A stretch of 9,764 nucleotides of DNA from Comamonadaceae bacterium (GCA_947451445.1 CANFZJ010000085.1:1-9764); one strand, 5' to 3'; shown: positions 1 through 7,802, counted from the first letter of the stretch. The notes: generated from the sequence alone by a model not told the origin. Numbers and translations are program-made.

Positions 1-1
1 C

Positions 2-2710
2 AGAAATCTCGCCAGTCCTACCGGCCCTGCAGGTCCATTAAATACAACATACAACAACCTGAAGTTAACAAGTCCTTCATTCTCTGGCGCATATAGCAGC
101 ACTGTTTGCAATGTCACCGGAGACGGAAACACTGGCGACCCAGGCATCCCTAACCTCACCAGTTACTGCACCGTTAAAAATGTAGATTACCCTGTTTCCT
201 TGACTTTTAAAATGGTCGGGGCAAGTGATGCACTTATTAAAGATCCATTATATTACGCAGCAAAATATGGAAGTTATGACTCTAGCACCAAAGACCCAGT
301 TACTGGTGTCTACACCAATAGAACGATTGCAGCTACACCACTCATTCCATCCGTAGACGCTTGGGACAAATACAAAACAGATGGAACAGTGGGTACAGAT
401 GACATTCCAGATGCCTATTTTCTTGCCCGTCGCCCGGATCTATTAGAGCAACAACTGCGTAAGGCACTGGATGCATTGGCCAAAAATGCCAACGCAGCAC
501 CGGCCACTACGTCCAGCCAATTGGCACAAGGTAGCTTCAAATACGTCGCCAAATTCGATTCATCCACCGTATCGGGCAACATTGAGGCCTACCAAGTCCA
601 GAGTACTGGCGCATTCAATACCTCCGCCTCCTGGCTGGCGGGTAATTTACTGCGCGACCGTACCAGCGGCACTAATAATGTGTCGGGTGATAAGGGGAAC
701 AGCCGCAATATCACCACAAACTTTGGAAATACCAGCACCAGTGCCGTGGCCGGTATGGCATTTCGTTGGGATAGCCTACCCACCGGCTATATAACCCAAA
801 TGACGACAGCCAGTACCAATACACTCAGCGCCACCAATGCACAAATAGCCTTAAATTACATACGTGGTGACTGGAGCAACGAAAATACTTCTACTGGACT
901 ACGTGAACGTGGCGACAGCCTGCTAGGGCCTCTTGTCAATGCAACACCTTGGTTGCAACCCGTACCATCGGCTAACTTCCTAGACTACCAAAATGTGGGT
1001 TATAGCGATTTTGCAAACTCCTACAAAACCCGCAATAAACTGCTTTGGGCGTCTGCCAACGACGGCATGCTGCACGCATTCAATCCCGACTCGGGGGCTG
1101 AAGTCTTTGCCTATATACCTGGCGTACTGGCCAACCGACTGGCTGAAATTCCATTACAAAGAGGCACCACGGCACGCACCCGCTTAAATGGAGCTAACTT
1201 CACGCTGGACAGTTCCGAACACCAACCCGACAGCACAGTCTGGGCCTACGTGGACGGCAGCCCTTTTACGGCAGACGTAAAAACCAATATTGTTGCTGCC
1301 ACGACATCCACTGCTGAAACTGGGACCTGGAAAACCTATGCATTTAGCCCACTTGGCCGCGGCGGGAAAGCCTTGTTTGCATTAGACGTCACAGATACCA
1401 GCGCACTCTCCGAAGGCAATGCCAATAATATTTTTAAATGGCAATTCAGTTCAGACGATGACAGCGACCTAGGCTATCTCGTAAACGACATCAAGAAAAA
1501 CAGCGACACTAACCAGCCCAACCCGGTAGTACGGCTCAACAACGGAAAATATGCCTTGCTAATCAACAATGGCTACAAATCCACCACTGGGAAGGCCGTC
1601 CTATATCTGCTGATGGTGGATGGTCCTAACGCCACTACCGGCCAATGGAGTGCCTATTCAAGCACCAACACCACCAACTACAGCTACGTCAAGATCGTTG
1701 CGGATGCAGGCACAGGCAATGGACTGTCTGCCCCCACCTGGATAGACAGCGACCTCAATGGCACGGCCGACACGGTGTACGCAGGCGATCTCAAAGGCAA
1801 TATGTGGAAATTTGACATCAGCAGCACCAGCCCCGCCAACTGGAAGGTTGCCTACCAAAGCGCTGCGGGGGCCAACCGCCCACTATTCACCGCACAGTAC
1901 ACGCGCCTGGTAAATAACATTTCAACTACCACCGCCCTCCCGATTACTACCGCACCAGAATTTGTAAATCCCTCGTTTGATGGCTTGATAATCAACTTTG
2001 GCACAGGCTACTCACTAGAAACTGGCGACTTCCCCAACACCGCGCTCCAGCAACGGTTTTATGGAATTTGGGACCGTCCAACCTTCGCCACCAGTGCAGT
2101 GAGCGGTACTGGCCCCATGGTCTTAGCAGACATGACTACGCTACTACAACGCACCTATACACGCGACAGCAGTGGTAACGTTACCGTCACGGCTAACAGC
2201 ACCAGCGGCACTGGGAGCTCGACCGTGAATACATATACCGCCATCGCTTGGGGTGCCCAGGATGGGTGGTACTTCAACCTGCCTGGCCCTTCAGAAATGC
2301 TCTTATCAGACCCTGACCTACAGGCCGGTTTCCTGATATTCCCATCAGTACGCCAAAAAGACAGCGACATTAAGTGCTTTGATACGCCTTTGACCACGCT
2401 CTATATCATTGACCCTATCGCGGGACGACCCACCCGGCTCAGCCAGGGACTCACAAGTGCCAACTCACTCATAGCAGGCACTGCGGTCAACAGCCAAAAA
2501 TGGGTCACTATCAGCAATCGAACATCTGCTCCTTGGAGTAGCACCACCACCACCAATAGCGATGGCACAACGACGACCACTCCAGCTGCATGCAAAGAAG
2601 GACAGGCAGCAAAAGCCCCCAACAGCGGAGACGAAAACCGCACCTTATGCTACTGGCCCAATGGCCGCGTGCAGTGGCGCGAAATCCCAGGACTGAGAAC
2701 CGACCAATGA
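2..2710 (+). CDS. pilY1: PilY1-type type IV pilus tip adhesin/assembly protein, C-terminal part (5' end outside window)
   Basis: The frame is open from base 2 with no stop, so the gene begins upstream; 902 residues are visible. PilY1 sits at the pilus tip with the minor pilins, helps prime pilus assembly and mediates surface contact. The beta-propeller (Neisseria PilC-type) domain is recognisable: DGMLHAF with a downstream FAYIPG (about 1061-1120), [10 protein letters not shown] (about 1250-1280), [14 protein letters not shown] (about 1360-1395), and [20 protein letters not shown] (about 1739-1798). The last carries a DxDxNGxxD calcium loop at 1745-1771, matching the Ca-binding loop that controls PilY1 in Pseudomonas. 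The end ([15 protein letters not shown]) is typical of the family. A Thr-rich low-complexity linker lies at 2540-2581. In-frame TTG or ATG codons near 200-212 are internal, because family-like sequence continues upstream of them. Base composition is more AT-rich than downstream genes. The stop overlaps the pilE start by 4 nt. Identification is strong; the N-terminal domain cannot be judged. Confidence 0.93.
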   Translation, partial: RNLASPTGPAGPLNTTYNNLKLTSPSFSGAYSSTVCNVTGDGNTGDPGIPNLTSYCTVKNVDYPVSLTFKMVGASDALIKDPLYYAAKYGSYDSSTKDPVTGVYTNRTIAATPLIPSVDAWDKYKTDGTVGTDDIPDAYFLARRPDLLEQQLRKALDALAKNANAAPATTSSQLAQGSFKYVAKFDSSTVSGNIEAYQVQSTGAFNTSASWLAGNLLRDRTSGTNNVSGDKGNSRNITTNFGNTSTSAVAGMAFRWDSLPTGYITQMTTASTNTLSATNAQIALNYIRGDWSNENTSTGLRERGDSLLGPLVNATPWLQPVPSANFLDYQNVGYSDFANSYKTRNKLLWASANDGMLHAFNPDSGAEVFAYIPGVLANRLAEIPLQRGTTARTRLNGANFTLDSSEHQPDSTVWAYVDGSPFTADVKTNIVAATTSTAETGTWKTYAFSPLGRGGKALFALDVTDTSALSEGNANNIFKWQFSSDDDSDLGYLVNDIKKNSDTNQPNPVVRLNNGKYALLINNGYKSTTGKAVLYLLMVDGPNATTGQWSAYSSTNTTNYSYVKIVADAGTGNGLSAPTWIDSDLNGTADTVYAGDLKGNMWKFDISSTSPANWKVAYQSAAGANRPLFTAQYTRLVNNISTTTALPITTAPEFVNPSFDGLIINFGTGYSLETGDFPNTALQQRFYGIWDRPTFATSAVSGTGPMVLADMTTLLQRTYTRDSSGNVTVTANSTSGTGSSTVNTYTAIAWGAQDGWYFNLPGPSEMLLSDPDLQAGFLIFPSVRQKDSDIKCFDTPLTTLYIIDPIAGRPTRLSQGLTSANSLIAGTAVNSQKWVTISNRTSAPWSSTTTTNSDGTTTTTPAACKEGQAAKAPNSGDENRTLCYWPNGRVQWREIPGLRTDQ

Positions 2711-3225
2711 CCCCCATGCCCCGCCCTACACAGCCAAGCCACCAGCAAGGCTTCACACTCATTGAACTAATGATCACCGTAGCGGTAGTCGGCATCTTGG
2801 CTGCTATAGCCCTTCCTAGCTACAAAGAGCAAATTGCACGCGGGCGTCGCACCGAAGCACAAACCGTGCTGATGACCGGTCAGCAGTGGATGGAGCGGTT
2901 TTATTCAGAAAACTACCGATACGACCAAAACAGTGCGACAACGCTTGTGACGGACTCCACACAATTTCCGGCCCGCTTCAGCACCTCCCCTGTACCGGGT
3001 CAGGGCGCACCGCTGTATGACATCGCCGTCAGCGCACCAGCCCCGACAGCCAGTAACTCAGCGCCCTCCTTCACCATCACCGCAACCCGCAGAACAGGAA
3101 CTGCCATGGCCGCGGACCGCTGCGGCGACCTGACGGTAGACCACTTGGGGCGGCGCAGCGTCGTCAATTACACAACTGCGGCCGGTGCCACCAAGGCGGC
3201 AGCCATCAGCTATTGCTGGAAATAA
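2707..3225 (+). CDS. pilE: Type IV minor pilin PilE
   Basis: 172-residue prepilin. A 15-residue leader ends in HQQG and is followed by FTLIE, the prepilin-peptidase (PilD) cleavage and N-methylation site, with the conserved Glu at mature position 5. A hydrophobic N-terminal helix follows ([20 protein letters not shown]). The globular part holds a cysteine pair, C139 and C170, near the end ([14 protein letters not shown] ... SYCWK), the usual disulfide-bounded D-region. The start chosen is the ATG at 2707, which overlaps the pilY1 stop as ATGA; a second ATG at 2716 is also possible. The frame is open back to 2590, but that part lies inside pilY1 and would give an implausibly long leader. Position directly after pilY1 matches the fimU-pilVWXY1-pilE minor-pilin operon layout, so this is a minor, priming-complex pilin rather than the major pilin. 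Mature length is about 157 residues. Confidence 0.93.
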   Translation: MTPMPRPTQPSHQQGFTLIELMITVAVVGILAAIALPSYKEQIARGRRTEAQTVLMTGQQWMERFYSENYRYDQNSATTLVTDSTQFPARFSTSPVPGQGAPLYDIAVSAPAPTASNSAPSFTITATRRTGTAMAADRCGDLTVDHLGRRSVVNYTTAAGATKAAAISYCWK

Positions 3226-3230
3226 GCCGA

Positions 3231-3827
3231 TTGCTACCACTGTTTGCTGTGCGTATCGAAAAATGGGGCTGGGCGGTACTAGGGTCGGTGGCGCTGCATG
3301 CTGGCATGTTTGCATTGTTCTGGCCCCGCATACCCCCTCGGCTGGTCCCCACTCAGGGAACGTTAATCGAAGCCAGATTACTGCCGTCCCTGGCCCCAAG
3401 CCCCGACACGGCACCGTCGCCCACCACCGTACAGTCCCCTGCCACTCCCCTCAAAGTGCCAGCTCGCCCTGCCCCAACAGCCAGTGCACCCGCCCCCCTA
3501 ATAGAAGAGTTCCTGCCAACCACCAGCCCGCATCTGGCGGGTTACCTGCCCATTGACGCAGTAGACCAACCCGCTGTGCCACTAAATGACTGGGCGATAG
3601 ACACGGATGTACTGCCGCGTGGCTACACACTGCGCCTGGTGCTACAGCTGTGGATTTCAGCGACAGGCACTATCGACCAATGGACACTGGTGGACGATGG
3701 TGGCAACACCGAGCTGGCGTACAAAACACTAGCCACGTTGGCGCAGACCCGCATCCAACCTGCACAGCGACACCTCATTGCTGTTCCCAGCTATCGCCAG
3801 CTGGAAGTGGTGCTGACCCGCGAATAA
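3231..3827 (+). CDS. Single-pass inner-membrane protein with proline-rich linker and TonB-like C-terminal domain
   Basis: I do not recognise a named gene. From the chosen start the product is 198 residues: a short basic N-terminus (RIEKW), one membrane segment (about residues 14-31, WAVLGSVALHAGMFALFW), a Pro/Ala/Ser/Thr-rich stretch (about 32-95), and a C-terminal domain (about 104-198). The C-terminal pattern (GYTLRLVLQLWISATGTI, an L/A-rich helix, TRIQPA, then a final strand LEVVLTRE) resembles TonB/TolA-type C-terminal domains. That architecture is typical of energy transducers spanning the periplasm, but no ExbB/ExbD genes are visible beside it. No suitable ATG exists near the front; the first in-frame one (3306) lies inside the membrane segment. 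Candidates are TTG 3213 (overlapping pilE), TTG 3231 (GGA 10 nt upstream, chosen) and GTG 3249. It starts 5 nt after pilE and ends 12 nt before ribD. The CDS call is firm, the start is not, and the function is inferred from shape. Confidence 0.75.
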   Translation: MLPLFAVRIEKWGWAVLGSVALHAGMFALFWPRIPPRLVPTQGTLIEARLLPSLAPSPDTAPSPTTVQSPATPLKVPARPAPTASAPAPLIEEFLPTTSPHLAGYLPIDAVDQPAVPLNDWAIDTDVLPRGYTLRLVLQLWISATGTIDQWTLVDDGGNTELAYKTLATLAQTRIQPAQRHLIAVPSYRQLEVVLTRE

Positions 3828-3841
3828 CGCACTTTTACAAT
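3813..3841 (+). promoter_or_regulatory. Possible sigma70-like promoter overlapping the ribD start
   Basis: CTGACC (3813-3818, 4 of 6 matches to TTGACA), a 17-nt spacer, then TACAAT (3836-3841, 5 of 6 matches to TATAAT). Transcription would begin near 3848, downstream of the ATG at 3840, so such a transcript would need the in-frame ATG at 3885. This is a by-eye match in a short AT-rich patch and may be chance. Confidence 0.2.
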
Positions 3842-4970
3842 GCCTGCCGTGCCCCCCCCCCCACACCCCCTAGACGACGCACTGATGCAACAAGCCCTGG
3901 CCCAAGCCGCCAAGGCCCGCCTATTAGCCCCCCCCAACCCTGCCGTGGGCTGCGTACTGGTAGATGCGCAGGGCCGAACCATTGGCCAAGGTCACACTCA
4001 ACGCGTAGGTGGCCCCCATGCCGAGGTCATGGCACTGCGCGATGCGGCAGCCCAGGGCCATTCCGTCGTGGGGGCCACGGCCTACGTGACGCTGGAGCCC
4101 TGTTCGCACCAAGGCCGCACCGGCCCGTGCTGCGATGCATTGGTGCAAGCCGGGATTGGACGGGTCGTGGCATCCATCGCCGACCCCAACCCCCGCGTTG
4201 CGGGCAACGGCTTTGCCCGGTTGCGCGCAGCGGGTGTCGCAGTGGAAATCGGTCCTGGCGCGGCTGAGTCTCGAGAACTCAACCTTGGATTTTTCAGCCG
4301 CATGGTGCGTAAAACACCCTGGGTTCGGATGAAGATGGCCGCGTCGCTCGACGGCAGTACCGCCCTGGCCGACGGCAGCAGCCAATGGATTACCTCGCCG
4401 GCCGCCCGTGCCGATGGCCATGCGTCGCGGGCCCGGGCCTGCGCCGTGCTGACCGGTATCGGCACCATTTTGAAAGACAACCCCACCCTGGACGCACGGC
4501 TGGCAGACACGCCCCGGCAGCCACACGTGGTGGTGGTAGACAGCCAGATGAACACCCCGCTGGATGCTCATATTTTTATAGCTGGTCGCGCAGTATTCAT
4601 ATGTTCTGCAGTGCTAAATGACGTAAAAAAGACGGCGCTGGAAGCGCGTGGAGCCACCGTACTGCATCTCCCCGGCCCGGCAGGCAAAGTCGATCTGGCT
4701 GCCATGCTGCAAGAACTGGCCCGGCACGAAATCAACGAAGTGCATGTCGAAGCCGGGCAAACGCTGAACGGTGCCCTCATCCAGGCCGGACTGGTCGATG
4801 AGTTTCTGGTCTATCTGGCCCCCAAGCTGATCGGCCCCGGCCTGGGGCTGGCGCAGATGGAACCGCTGGCCCGCCTGGCCGACGCGGTGGCACTGGAATT
4901 CACCTCGGTCAGCCAGCTTGGCCCGGACATCCGCATCACCGCCCGTATCCCAGGCCGCGACCCGTTCTAA
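3840..4970 (+). CDS. ribD: Bifunctional diaminohydroxyphosphoribosylaminopyrimidine deaminase / 5-amino-6-(5-phosphoribosylamino)uracil reductase
   Basis: RibD carries out the second and third steps of riboflavin synthesis in the cytosol: deamination of the pyrimidine from GTP cyclohydrolase II, then NADPH-dependent reduction of the ribosyl side chain. The 376 residues show an N-terminal CMP/dCMP-deaminase-type zinc domain (about 15-155). It has PNPAVGCV, the HAE motif (H60, E62) and PCSH-QGRTGPCC with zinc cysteines C88 and C97, spaced as in E. coli RibD. The C-terminal reductase domain (about 160-370) shows MAASLDGSTA, SQWITSP, NPTLDAR and VEAGQTLNGALIQAGLVDE. Both halves look intact. It starts 12 nt after the TonB-like gene with no clear Shine-Dalgarno. 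An 11-C run lies in codons 5-8. An in-frame ATG at 3885 would still keep the whole deaminase domain, so the true start is uncertain. An AT-rich island at 4571-4630 lies in the reductase part without breaking it. Confidence 0.96.
   Translation: MPAVPPPPHPLDDALMQQALAQAAKARLLAPPNPAVGCVLVDAQGRTIGQGHTQRVGGPHAEVMALRDAAAQGHSVVGATAYVTLEPCSHQGRTGPCCDALVQAGIGRVVASIADPNPRVAGNGFARLRAAGVAVEIGPGAAESRELNLGFFSRMVRKTPWVRMKMAASLDGSTALADGSSQWITSPAARADGHASRARACAVLTGIGTILKDNPTLDARLADTPRQPHVVVVDSQMNTPLDAHIFIAGRAVFICSAVLNDVKKTALEARGATVLHLPGPAGKVDLAAMLQELARHEINEVHVEAGQTLNGALIQAGLVDEFLVYLAPKLIGPGLGLAQMEPLARLADAVALEFTSVSQLGPDIRITARIPGRDPF
3852..3862 (+). repeat. Poly-C tract (11 C) near the 5' end of ribD
   Basis: Eleven consecutive C residues encode part of a Pro-rich leader (codons 5-8 of the ATG-3840 reading). 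A second run of eight C lies at 3928-3935 within the conserved APPNPAVG motif. Long homopolymers can slip in replication or be miscounted in sequencing. A shift here would break only the reading that begins at 3840, not one beginning at ATG 3885. Confidence 0.85.
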
Positions 4971-4973
4971 GAA

Positions 4974-4990
4974 CCTGCGAAAATAGCAGG
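4974..4990 (+). promoter_or_regulatory. Small stem-loop abutting the ribE start codon
   Basis: CCTGC (4974-4978) pairs perfectly with GCAGG (4986-4990) around a 7-nt loop (GAAAATA), and the ribE ATG follows directly at 4991. The 3' arm contains AGG, the only purine-rich ribosome-binding candidate in the 20-nt gap. The structure could therefore mask or position initiation. The stem is only 5 bp and may be chance; no U-tract follows, so it is not a terminator. Confidence 0.3.
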
Positions 4991-5635
4991 ATGTTTACCG
5001 GAATCATCACCGGCGTGGGGCGCATCGTCGCCGTGCACGACCTGGGCAGCTCTTCATCGCATGGCAAACGTCTCACCATTGAGACGCCCGCCGGGTATCT
5101 GGACGACGTAGGTTTGGGGGACAGCATCGCGCTCAACGGCGCATGCATGACCGCCACCACGCTAGACACCTCCCTCCACCAATTCACCATCGACATCTCT
5201 GCCGAGTCTTTAGACAAGACCGCCGGGCTGGATGCGCTGGGCACCGTCAACCTGGAAAAAGCGCTGCGCGCCCACGACCGGCTGGGCGGCCACATCGTCT
5301 CAGGCCATGTGGACGGCATCGGCAACGTACTGCAGTTCACCCAGGTGGGCGAAAGCTGGCTGCTGGTGGTAATGGCCCCGCAAAGCCTGGCCAAGTACCT
5401 TGCGTACAAAGGCTCCATCACGGTCAACGGCGTCAGCCTCACGGTCAACCAGATCGCCGACACCGCCGCTGGCTGCGAGATGCGCATCAACCTGATCCCC
5501 CACACCGTGGACAACACCGCCCTCGGCCAGCTGCGTGCAGGCTCCAGCGTCAACCTCGAAATTGACCTGATCGCACGCTACGTGGAACGCATGCTCCAGG
5601 CCGACCCACAGCAACCTTTGAAACCCGCCGTATGA
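4991..5635 (+). CDS. ribE: Riboflavin synthase, alpha-subunit type
   Basis: Catalyses the last step, dismutation of two 6,7-dimethyl-8-ribityllumazines into riboflavin and the pyrimidine precursor; the family acts as a cytosolic homotrimer. The 214 residues show the diagnostic MFTGII start and two tandem lumazine-binding repeats. Repeat one (about 1-97) includes GDSIALNGACMT, a variant of the usual NGVCLTV. Repeat two (about 98-200) includes GGHIVSGHVDGIG and KGSITVNGVSLTV. Length is normal for the family. The start is fixed by the MFTG motif. A small stem-loop ends at the base before the ATG. The 3' end overlaps the next gene by 4 nt (ATGA), which suggests coupled translation. Some genomes use the symbol ribC for this gene. 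Confidence 0.96.
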   Translation: MFTGIITGVGRIVAVHDLGSSSSHGKRLTIETPAGYLDDVGLGDSIALNGACMTATTLDTSLHQFTIDISAESLDKTAGLDALGTVNLEKALRAHDRLGGHIVSGHVDGIGNVLQFTQVGESWLLVVMAPQSLAKYLAYKGSITVNGVSLTVNQIADTAAGCEMRINLIPHTVDNTALGQLRAGSSVNLEIDLIARYVERMLQADPQQPLKPAV

Positions 5636-6765
5636 CATCCCCAGCCCCTGTTGCCATCTCCCCCGTCACGGACATCGTGGCCGACATCCGTGCCGGCCGC
5701 ATGGTGATTTTGGTCGACGAAGAAGACCGCGAAAACGAAGGCGACCTGGTGATCGCCGCCGAGCACATCACGGCCGAGAGCATCAACTTCATGGCCCGCC
5801 ATGCGCGCGGCCTGATCTGCCTGACCTTGTCGCGCGAGATGTGTGAACGCCTGCAACTGCCGCCCATGGTGGCCCGCAACGGCGCCCAGCACTCCACCGC
5901 CTTCACCGTTTCCATCGAAGCCGCCGAAGGCGTGACCACGGGCATCTCCGCCGCCGACCGCGCCCGTACCGTACAAGCCGCCGTAGCCCGCAACGCCACC
6001 GCGCAAGACCTGGTACAGCCCGGCCACATATTCCCGCTGCAAGCGGTAGATGGCGGCGTGCTGATGCGCGCAGGCCACACCGAGGCCGGTTGCGACCTGG
6101 CCGTCATGGCCGGCTGCAGCCCTGCATCGGTCATTTGCGAGGTGATGAACGATGACGGCACCATGGCCCGCCTGCCGGACCTGCAAATCTTCGCCGCCCT
6201 GCACGGACTGAAGATCGGCACCATCGCCGACCTGATCGAATACCGCAGCCGCACCGAATCCCTGGTCGAAAAAGTCGGCAGCCGCACCCTCCAGACGGCT
6301 TTTGGTGAATTTACCGCCCACGCCTTCCGCGACAAACCCAGCCGGGGTGTCCATCTGGCGCTGGTCAAGGGCAGCTGGCAACCCACCGAATCCGTCGCCG
6401 TGCGGGTACACGAACCCCTGTCGATACTGGACCTGCTGGAAGTCCACCGCAGCCTGCACTCCTGGAGCCTGGACGCCAGCCTGCGCCACATTGCAGACCT
6501 AGGCCAAGGCGTCGCGGTACTACTGAACTGTGGCGAAAGTGCCGCCGACTTGCTGGCCCAGTTTGACGGCACCGCCCGCCCCGCCCAAGCCCCGGAACGC
6601 GGCCGCACCGACCTGCGCACCTACGGTGTGGGCGCACAAATTCTGCTGGCCTGCGGCGTGCACAAAATGCAACTCATGGGCCACCCACGCCCCATGCCCA
6701 GCATGGCAGGCTATGGGCTGGAAACCACCGGCTATATTGCCCCTCCCCAAGAAACCAAGGAATAA
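5632..6765 (+). CDS. ribBX: 3,4-dihydroxy-2-butanone-4-phosphate synthase fused to a degenerate GTP cyclohydrolase II-like domain (RibBX; usually annotated ribBA)
   Basis: The N-terminal half (about 10-205) is a DHBP synthase, converting ribulose 5-phosphate to the four-carbon unit used by lumazine synthase. The acidic motif [10 protein letters not shown] (29-38), [20 protein letters not shown] and [12 protein letters not shown] (146-157) are intact. The C-terminal half (about 208-370) aligns with GTP cyclohydrolase II from VRVHE onward, but its active site is gone. The three zinc cysteines (C54, C65, C67 in E. coli RibA) correspond to P262, S274 and H276, and the RQEGRGIGL-type GTP motif is replaced by [13 protein letters not shown]. 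This matches the RibBX variant described in Proteobacteria, whose second half does not act as a cyclohydrolase. So RibB activity is expected and RibA activity is not. The 377-residue length is usual for the fusion. ATG overlaps the ribE stop; ribH follows after 2 nt. Confidence 0.93.
   Translation: MTSPAPVAISPVTDIVADIRAGRMVILVDEEDRENEGDLVIAAEHITAESINFMARHARGLICLTLSREMCERLQLPPMVARNGAQHSTAFTVSIEAAEGVTTGISAADRARTVQAAVARNATAQDLVQPGHIFPLQAVDGGVLMRAGHTEAGCDLAVMAGCSPASVICEVMNDDGTMARLPDLQIFAALHGLKIGTIADLIEYRSRTESLVEKVGSRTLQTAFGEFTAHAFRDKPSRGVHLALVKGSWQPTESVAVRVHEPLSILDLLEVHRSLHSWSLDASLRHIADLGQGVAVLLNCGESAADLLAQFDGTARPAQAPERGRTDLRTYGVGAQILLACGVHKMQLMGHPRPMPSMAGYGLETTGYIAPPQETKE
6757..6761 (+). promoter_or_regulatory. 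Ribosome-binding site of ribH
   Basis: AAGGA lies 6 nt before the ribH ATG at 6768, inside the last codons of ribBX. It is the clearest Shine-Dalgarno among the genes of the window and supports the ribH start. Confidence 0.6.
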
Positions 6766-6767
6766 AC

Positions 6768-7244
6768 ATGCTGGACGCGAACAAGGGCGACCTGGGCAGC
6801 CAAGACGCCCGCCTGGACGGCAGCAAGCTGCGCATCGCCATCGTGCAAGCCCGCTTCAACGAAGCCATCACCGATGCCCTGGCCGATGCCTGCAAAGCCG
6901 AGCTGGCTGTACTAGGCGTACCAGCCGCCAACATCCAGCATGTGCAAGTGCCCGGCGCTTTAGAAGTGCCGCTGGCTCTGCAAGCCTTGGCCGAAACCGA
7001 GCAATTTGACGCGTTGGTGGCCCTGGGTTGCATCATCCGGGGCGAAACCTACCACTTTGAGTTGGTCGCCAACGAATCCGGCAGCGCGGTCACACGCATC
7101 GGGCTGGACTACCAAATCCCGATTGCCAACGCCATCATCACCACCGAAAACCTGGCGCAAGCCGTAGCCCGCCAGACCGACAAAGGCCGTGACGCCGCCC
7201 GCGTCGCTGTGGAAATGGCCAATTTACTAGAGCAACTGGCATGA
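6768..7244 (+). CDS. ribH: 6,7-dimethyl-8-ribityllumazine synthase
   Basis: Joins the RibD-derived pyrimidine to the RibB-derived four-carbon phosphate to make lumazine, the substrate of RibE. The family assembles into pentamers or 60-subunit capsids. The 158 residues show the family motifs in order: [11 protein letters not shown] (25-35), [11 protein letters not shown] (61-71), [13 protein letters not shown] (86-98) with the catalytic histidine at H96, and [16 protein letters not shown] (120-135). Length is normal and no key residue is missing. The ATG at 6768 is supported by AAGGA upstream. It lies between the genes for its substrate supply and nusB, the widespread ribH-nusB pairing also seen in E. 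coli. Its stop overlaps the nusB start by 4 nt. Confidence 0.97.
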   Translation: MLDANKGDLGSQDARLDGSKLRIAIVQARFNEAITDALADACKAELAVLGVPAANIQHVQVPGALEVPLALQALAETEQFDALVALGCIIRGETYHFELVANESGSAVTRIGLDYQIPIANAIITTENLAQAVARQTDKGRDAARVAVEMANLLEQLA

Positions 7245-7792
7245 GCACCCCTGACACCCCATCTACCCCCTCCTCCACAGCATCCAAGCGCCCCCGCCAA
7301 TCCCGCAGCGGCCTGACCGACACCGGTGTGCGCAAAGCCGCCGCAAAGTCCGACCGCAGCCGCGCCCGCGAATTTGCACTGCAGGCGCTGTACCAGCACT
7401 TGGTAGGCCGCAACGACGCCGTCGCCATCGACATCTTCACCCGCGACCTGGCCGGTTTCCACAAGGCCGACGCCGCACACTACAACGGCCTGCTACACGG
7501 CTGCATCGAACAAGCCGCCGAGCTGGACGCGCTGATCCTGCCGCTGCTGGACCGCAAGCTGGAAGAAATCTCGCCCGTAGAGCACGCTGTGATGTGGATT
7601 GGCGTGTATGAAATGCGCAGCTGCCCCGACGTGCCCTGGCGCGTGGTACTGAACGAATGCATCGAACTGGCCAAAGAATTCGGCGGCACCGACGGCCACA
7701 AATACGTCAACGGCATCCTCAACGGCCTGGCCCCCAGTCTGCGCGCGCTCGAAGTCGAGGCCGACAAGGCGGGCAAAGCCCGTCCCGAATAA
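7241..7792 (+). CDS. nusB: Transcription antitermination factor NusB, with N-terminal extension
   Basis: NusB binds boxA RNA with NusE (S10) and forms part of the antitermination complex on rRNA operons. The all-helical NusB core covers about residues 39-175 and shows [13 protein letters not shown] (39-52), [17 protein letters not shown] (109-125) and [20 protein letters not shown] (137-156) followed by NGILNGLA, all typical. Total length is 183 against roughly 140 in E. coli. The excess is a 38-residue N-terminal extension, first Ser/Thr/Pro-rich and then basic (KRPRQSRSG), probably disordered, plus a short charged tail. The ATG at 7241 overlaps the ribH stop as ATGA, arguing that the extension is translated, although no strong Shine-Dalgarno is visible. 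The next gene begins 10 nt after the stop. Confidence 0.95.
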   Translation: MSTPDTPSTPSSTASKRPRQSRSGLTDTGVRKAAAKSDRSRAREFALQALYQHLVGRNDAVAIDIFTRDLAGFHKADAAHYNGLLHGCIEQAAELDALILPLLDRKLEEISPVEHAVMWIGVYEMRSCPDVPWRVVLNECIELAKEFGGTDGHKYVNGILNGLAPSLRALEVEADKAGKARPE

Positions 7793-7802
7793 GGCACGGC
7801 GC

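Noticed and set aside
2590..2706. Upstream extension of pilE to an ATG at 2590
   Set aside because: It lies wholly inside pilY1 and would give a 54-residue leader before the prepilin cleavage site; the ATG at 2707 gives a normal 15-residue leader.
200..2710. TTG at 200 as the start of the PilY1 reading frame
   Set aside because: The frame is open back to base 2 and the upstream residues read like PilY1, so the gene simply enters from outside the window.
3185..3556. + strand frame across the pilE/TonB-like junction
   Set aside because: Its translation has no domain character and overlaps two better-supported genes; the membrane helix and C-terminal domain are in the alternative frame.
3828..3839. 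FMN riboswitch (RFN element) ahead of the riboflavin genes
   Set aside because: Only 12 nt separate ribD from the previous gene, and I see no RFN-like conserved helices there; the other rib gaps are 20 nt or less.
3650..4267. + strand frame overlapping the TonB-like gene and ribD
   Set aside because: Pro/Arg/His-rich shadow of ribD in another frame; the ribD motifs are in the other reading.
4964..4974. GTTCT-A-AGAAC inverted repeat at the ribD stop as a terminator
   Set aside because: The 1-nt spacer cannot form a hairpin loop, and no T-tract follows.
5578..6489. Antisense open frame of about 300 codons opposite ribBX, and a similar one at 7719-8630
   Set aside because: Gly/Ala/His/Val-rich translations with no recognisable domain, mirroring GC-rich third positions of strongly identified + strand genes.
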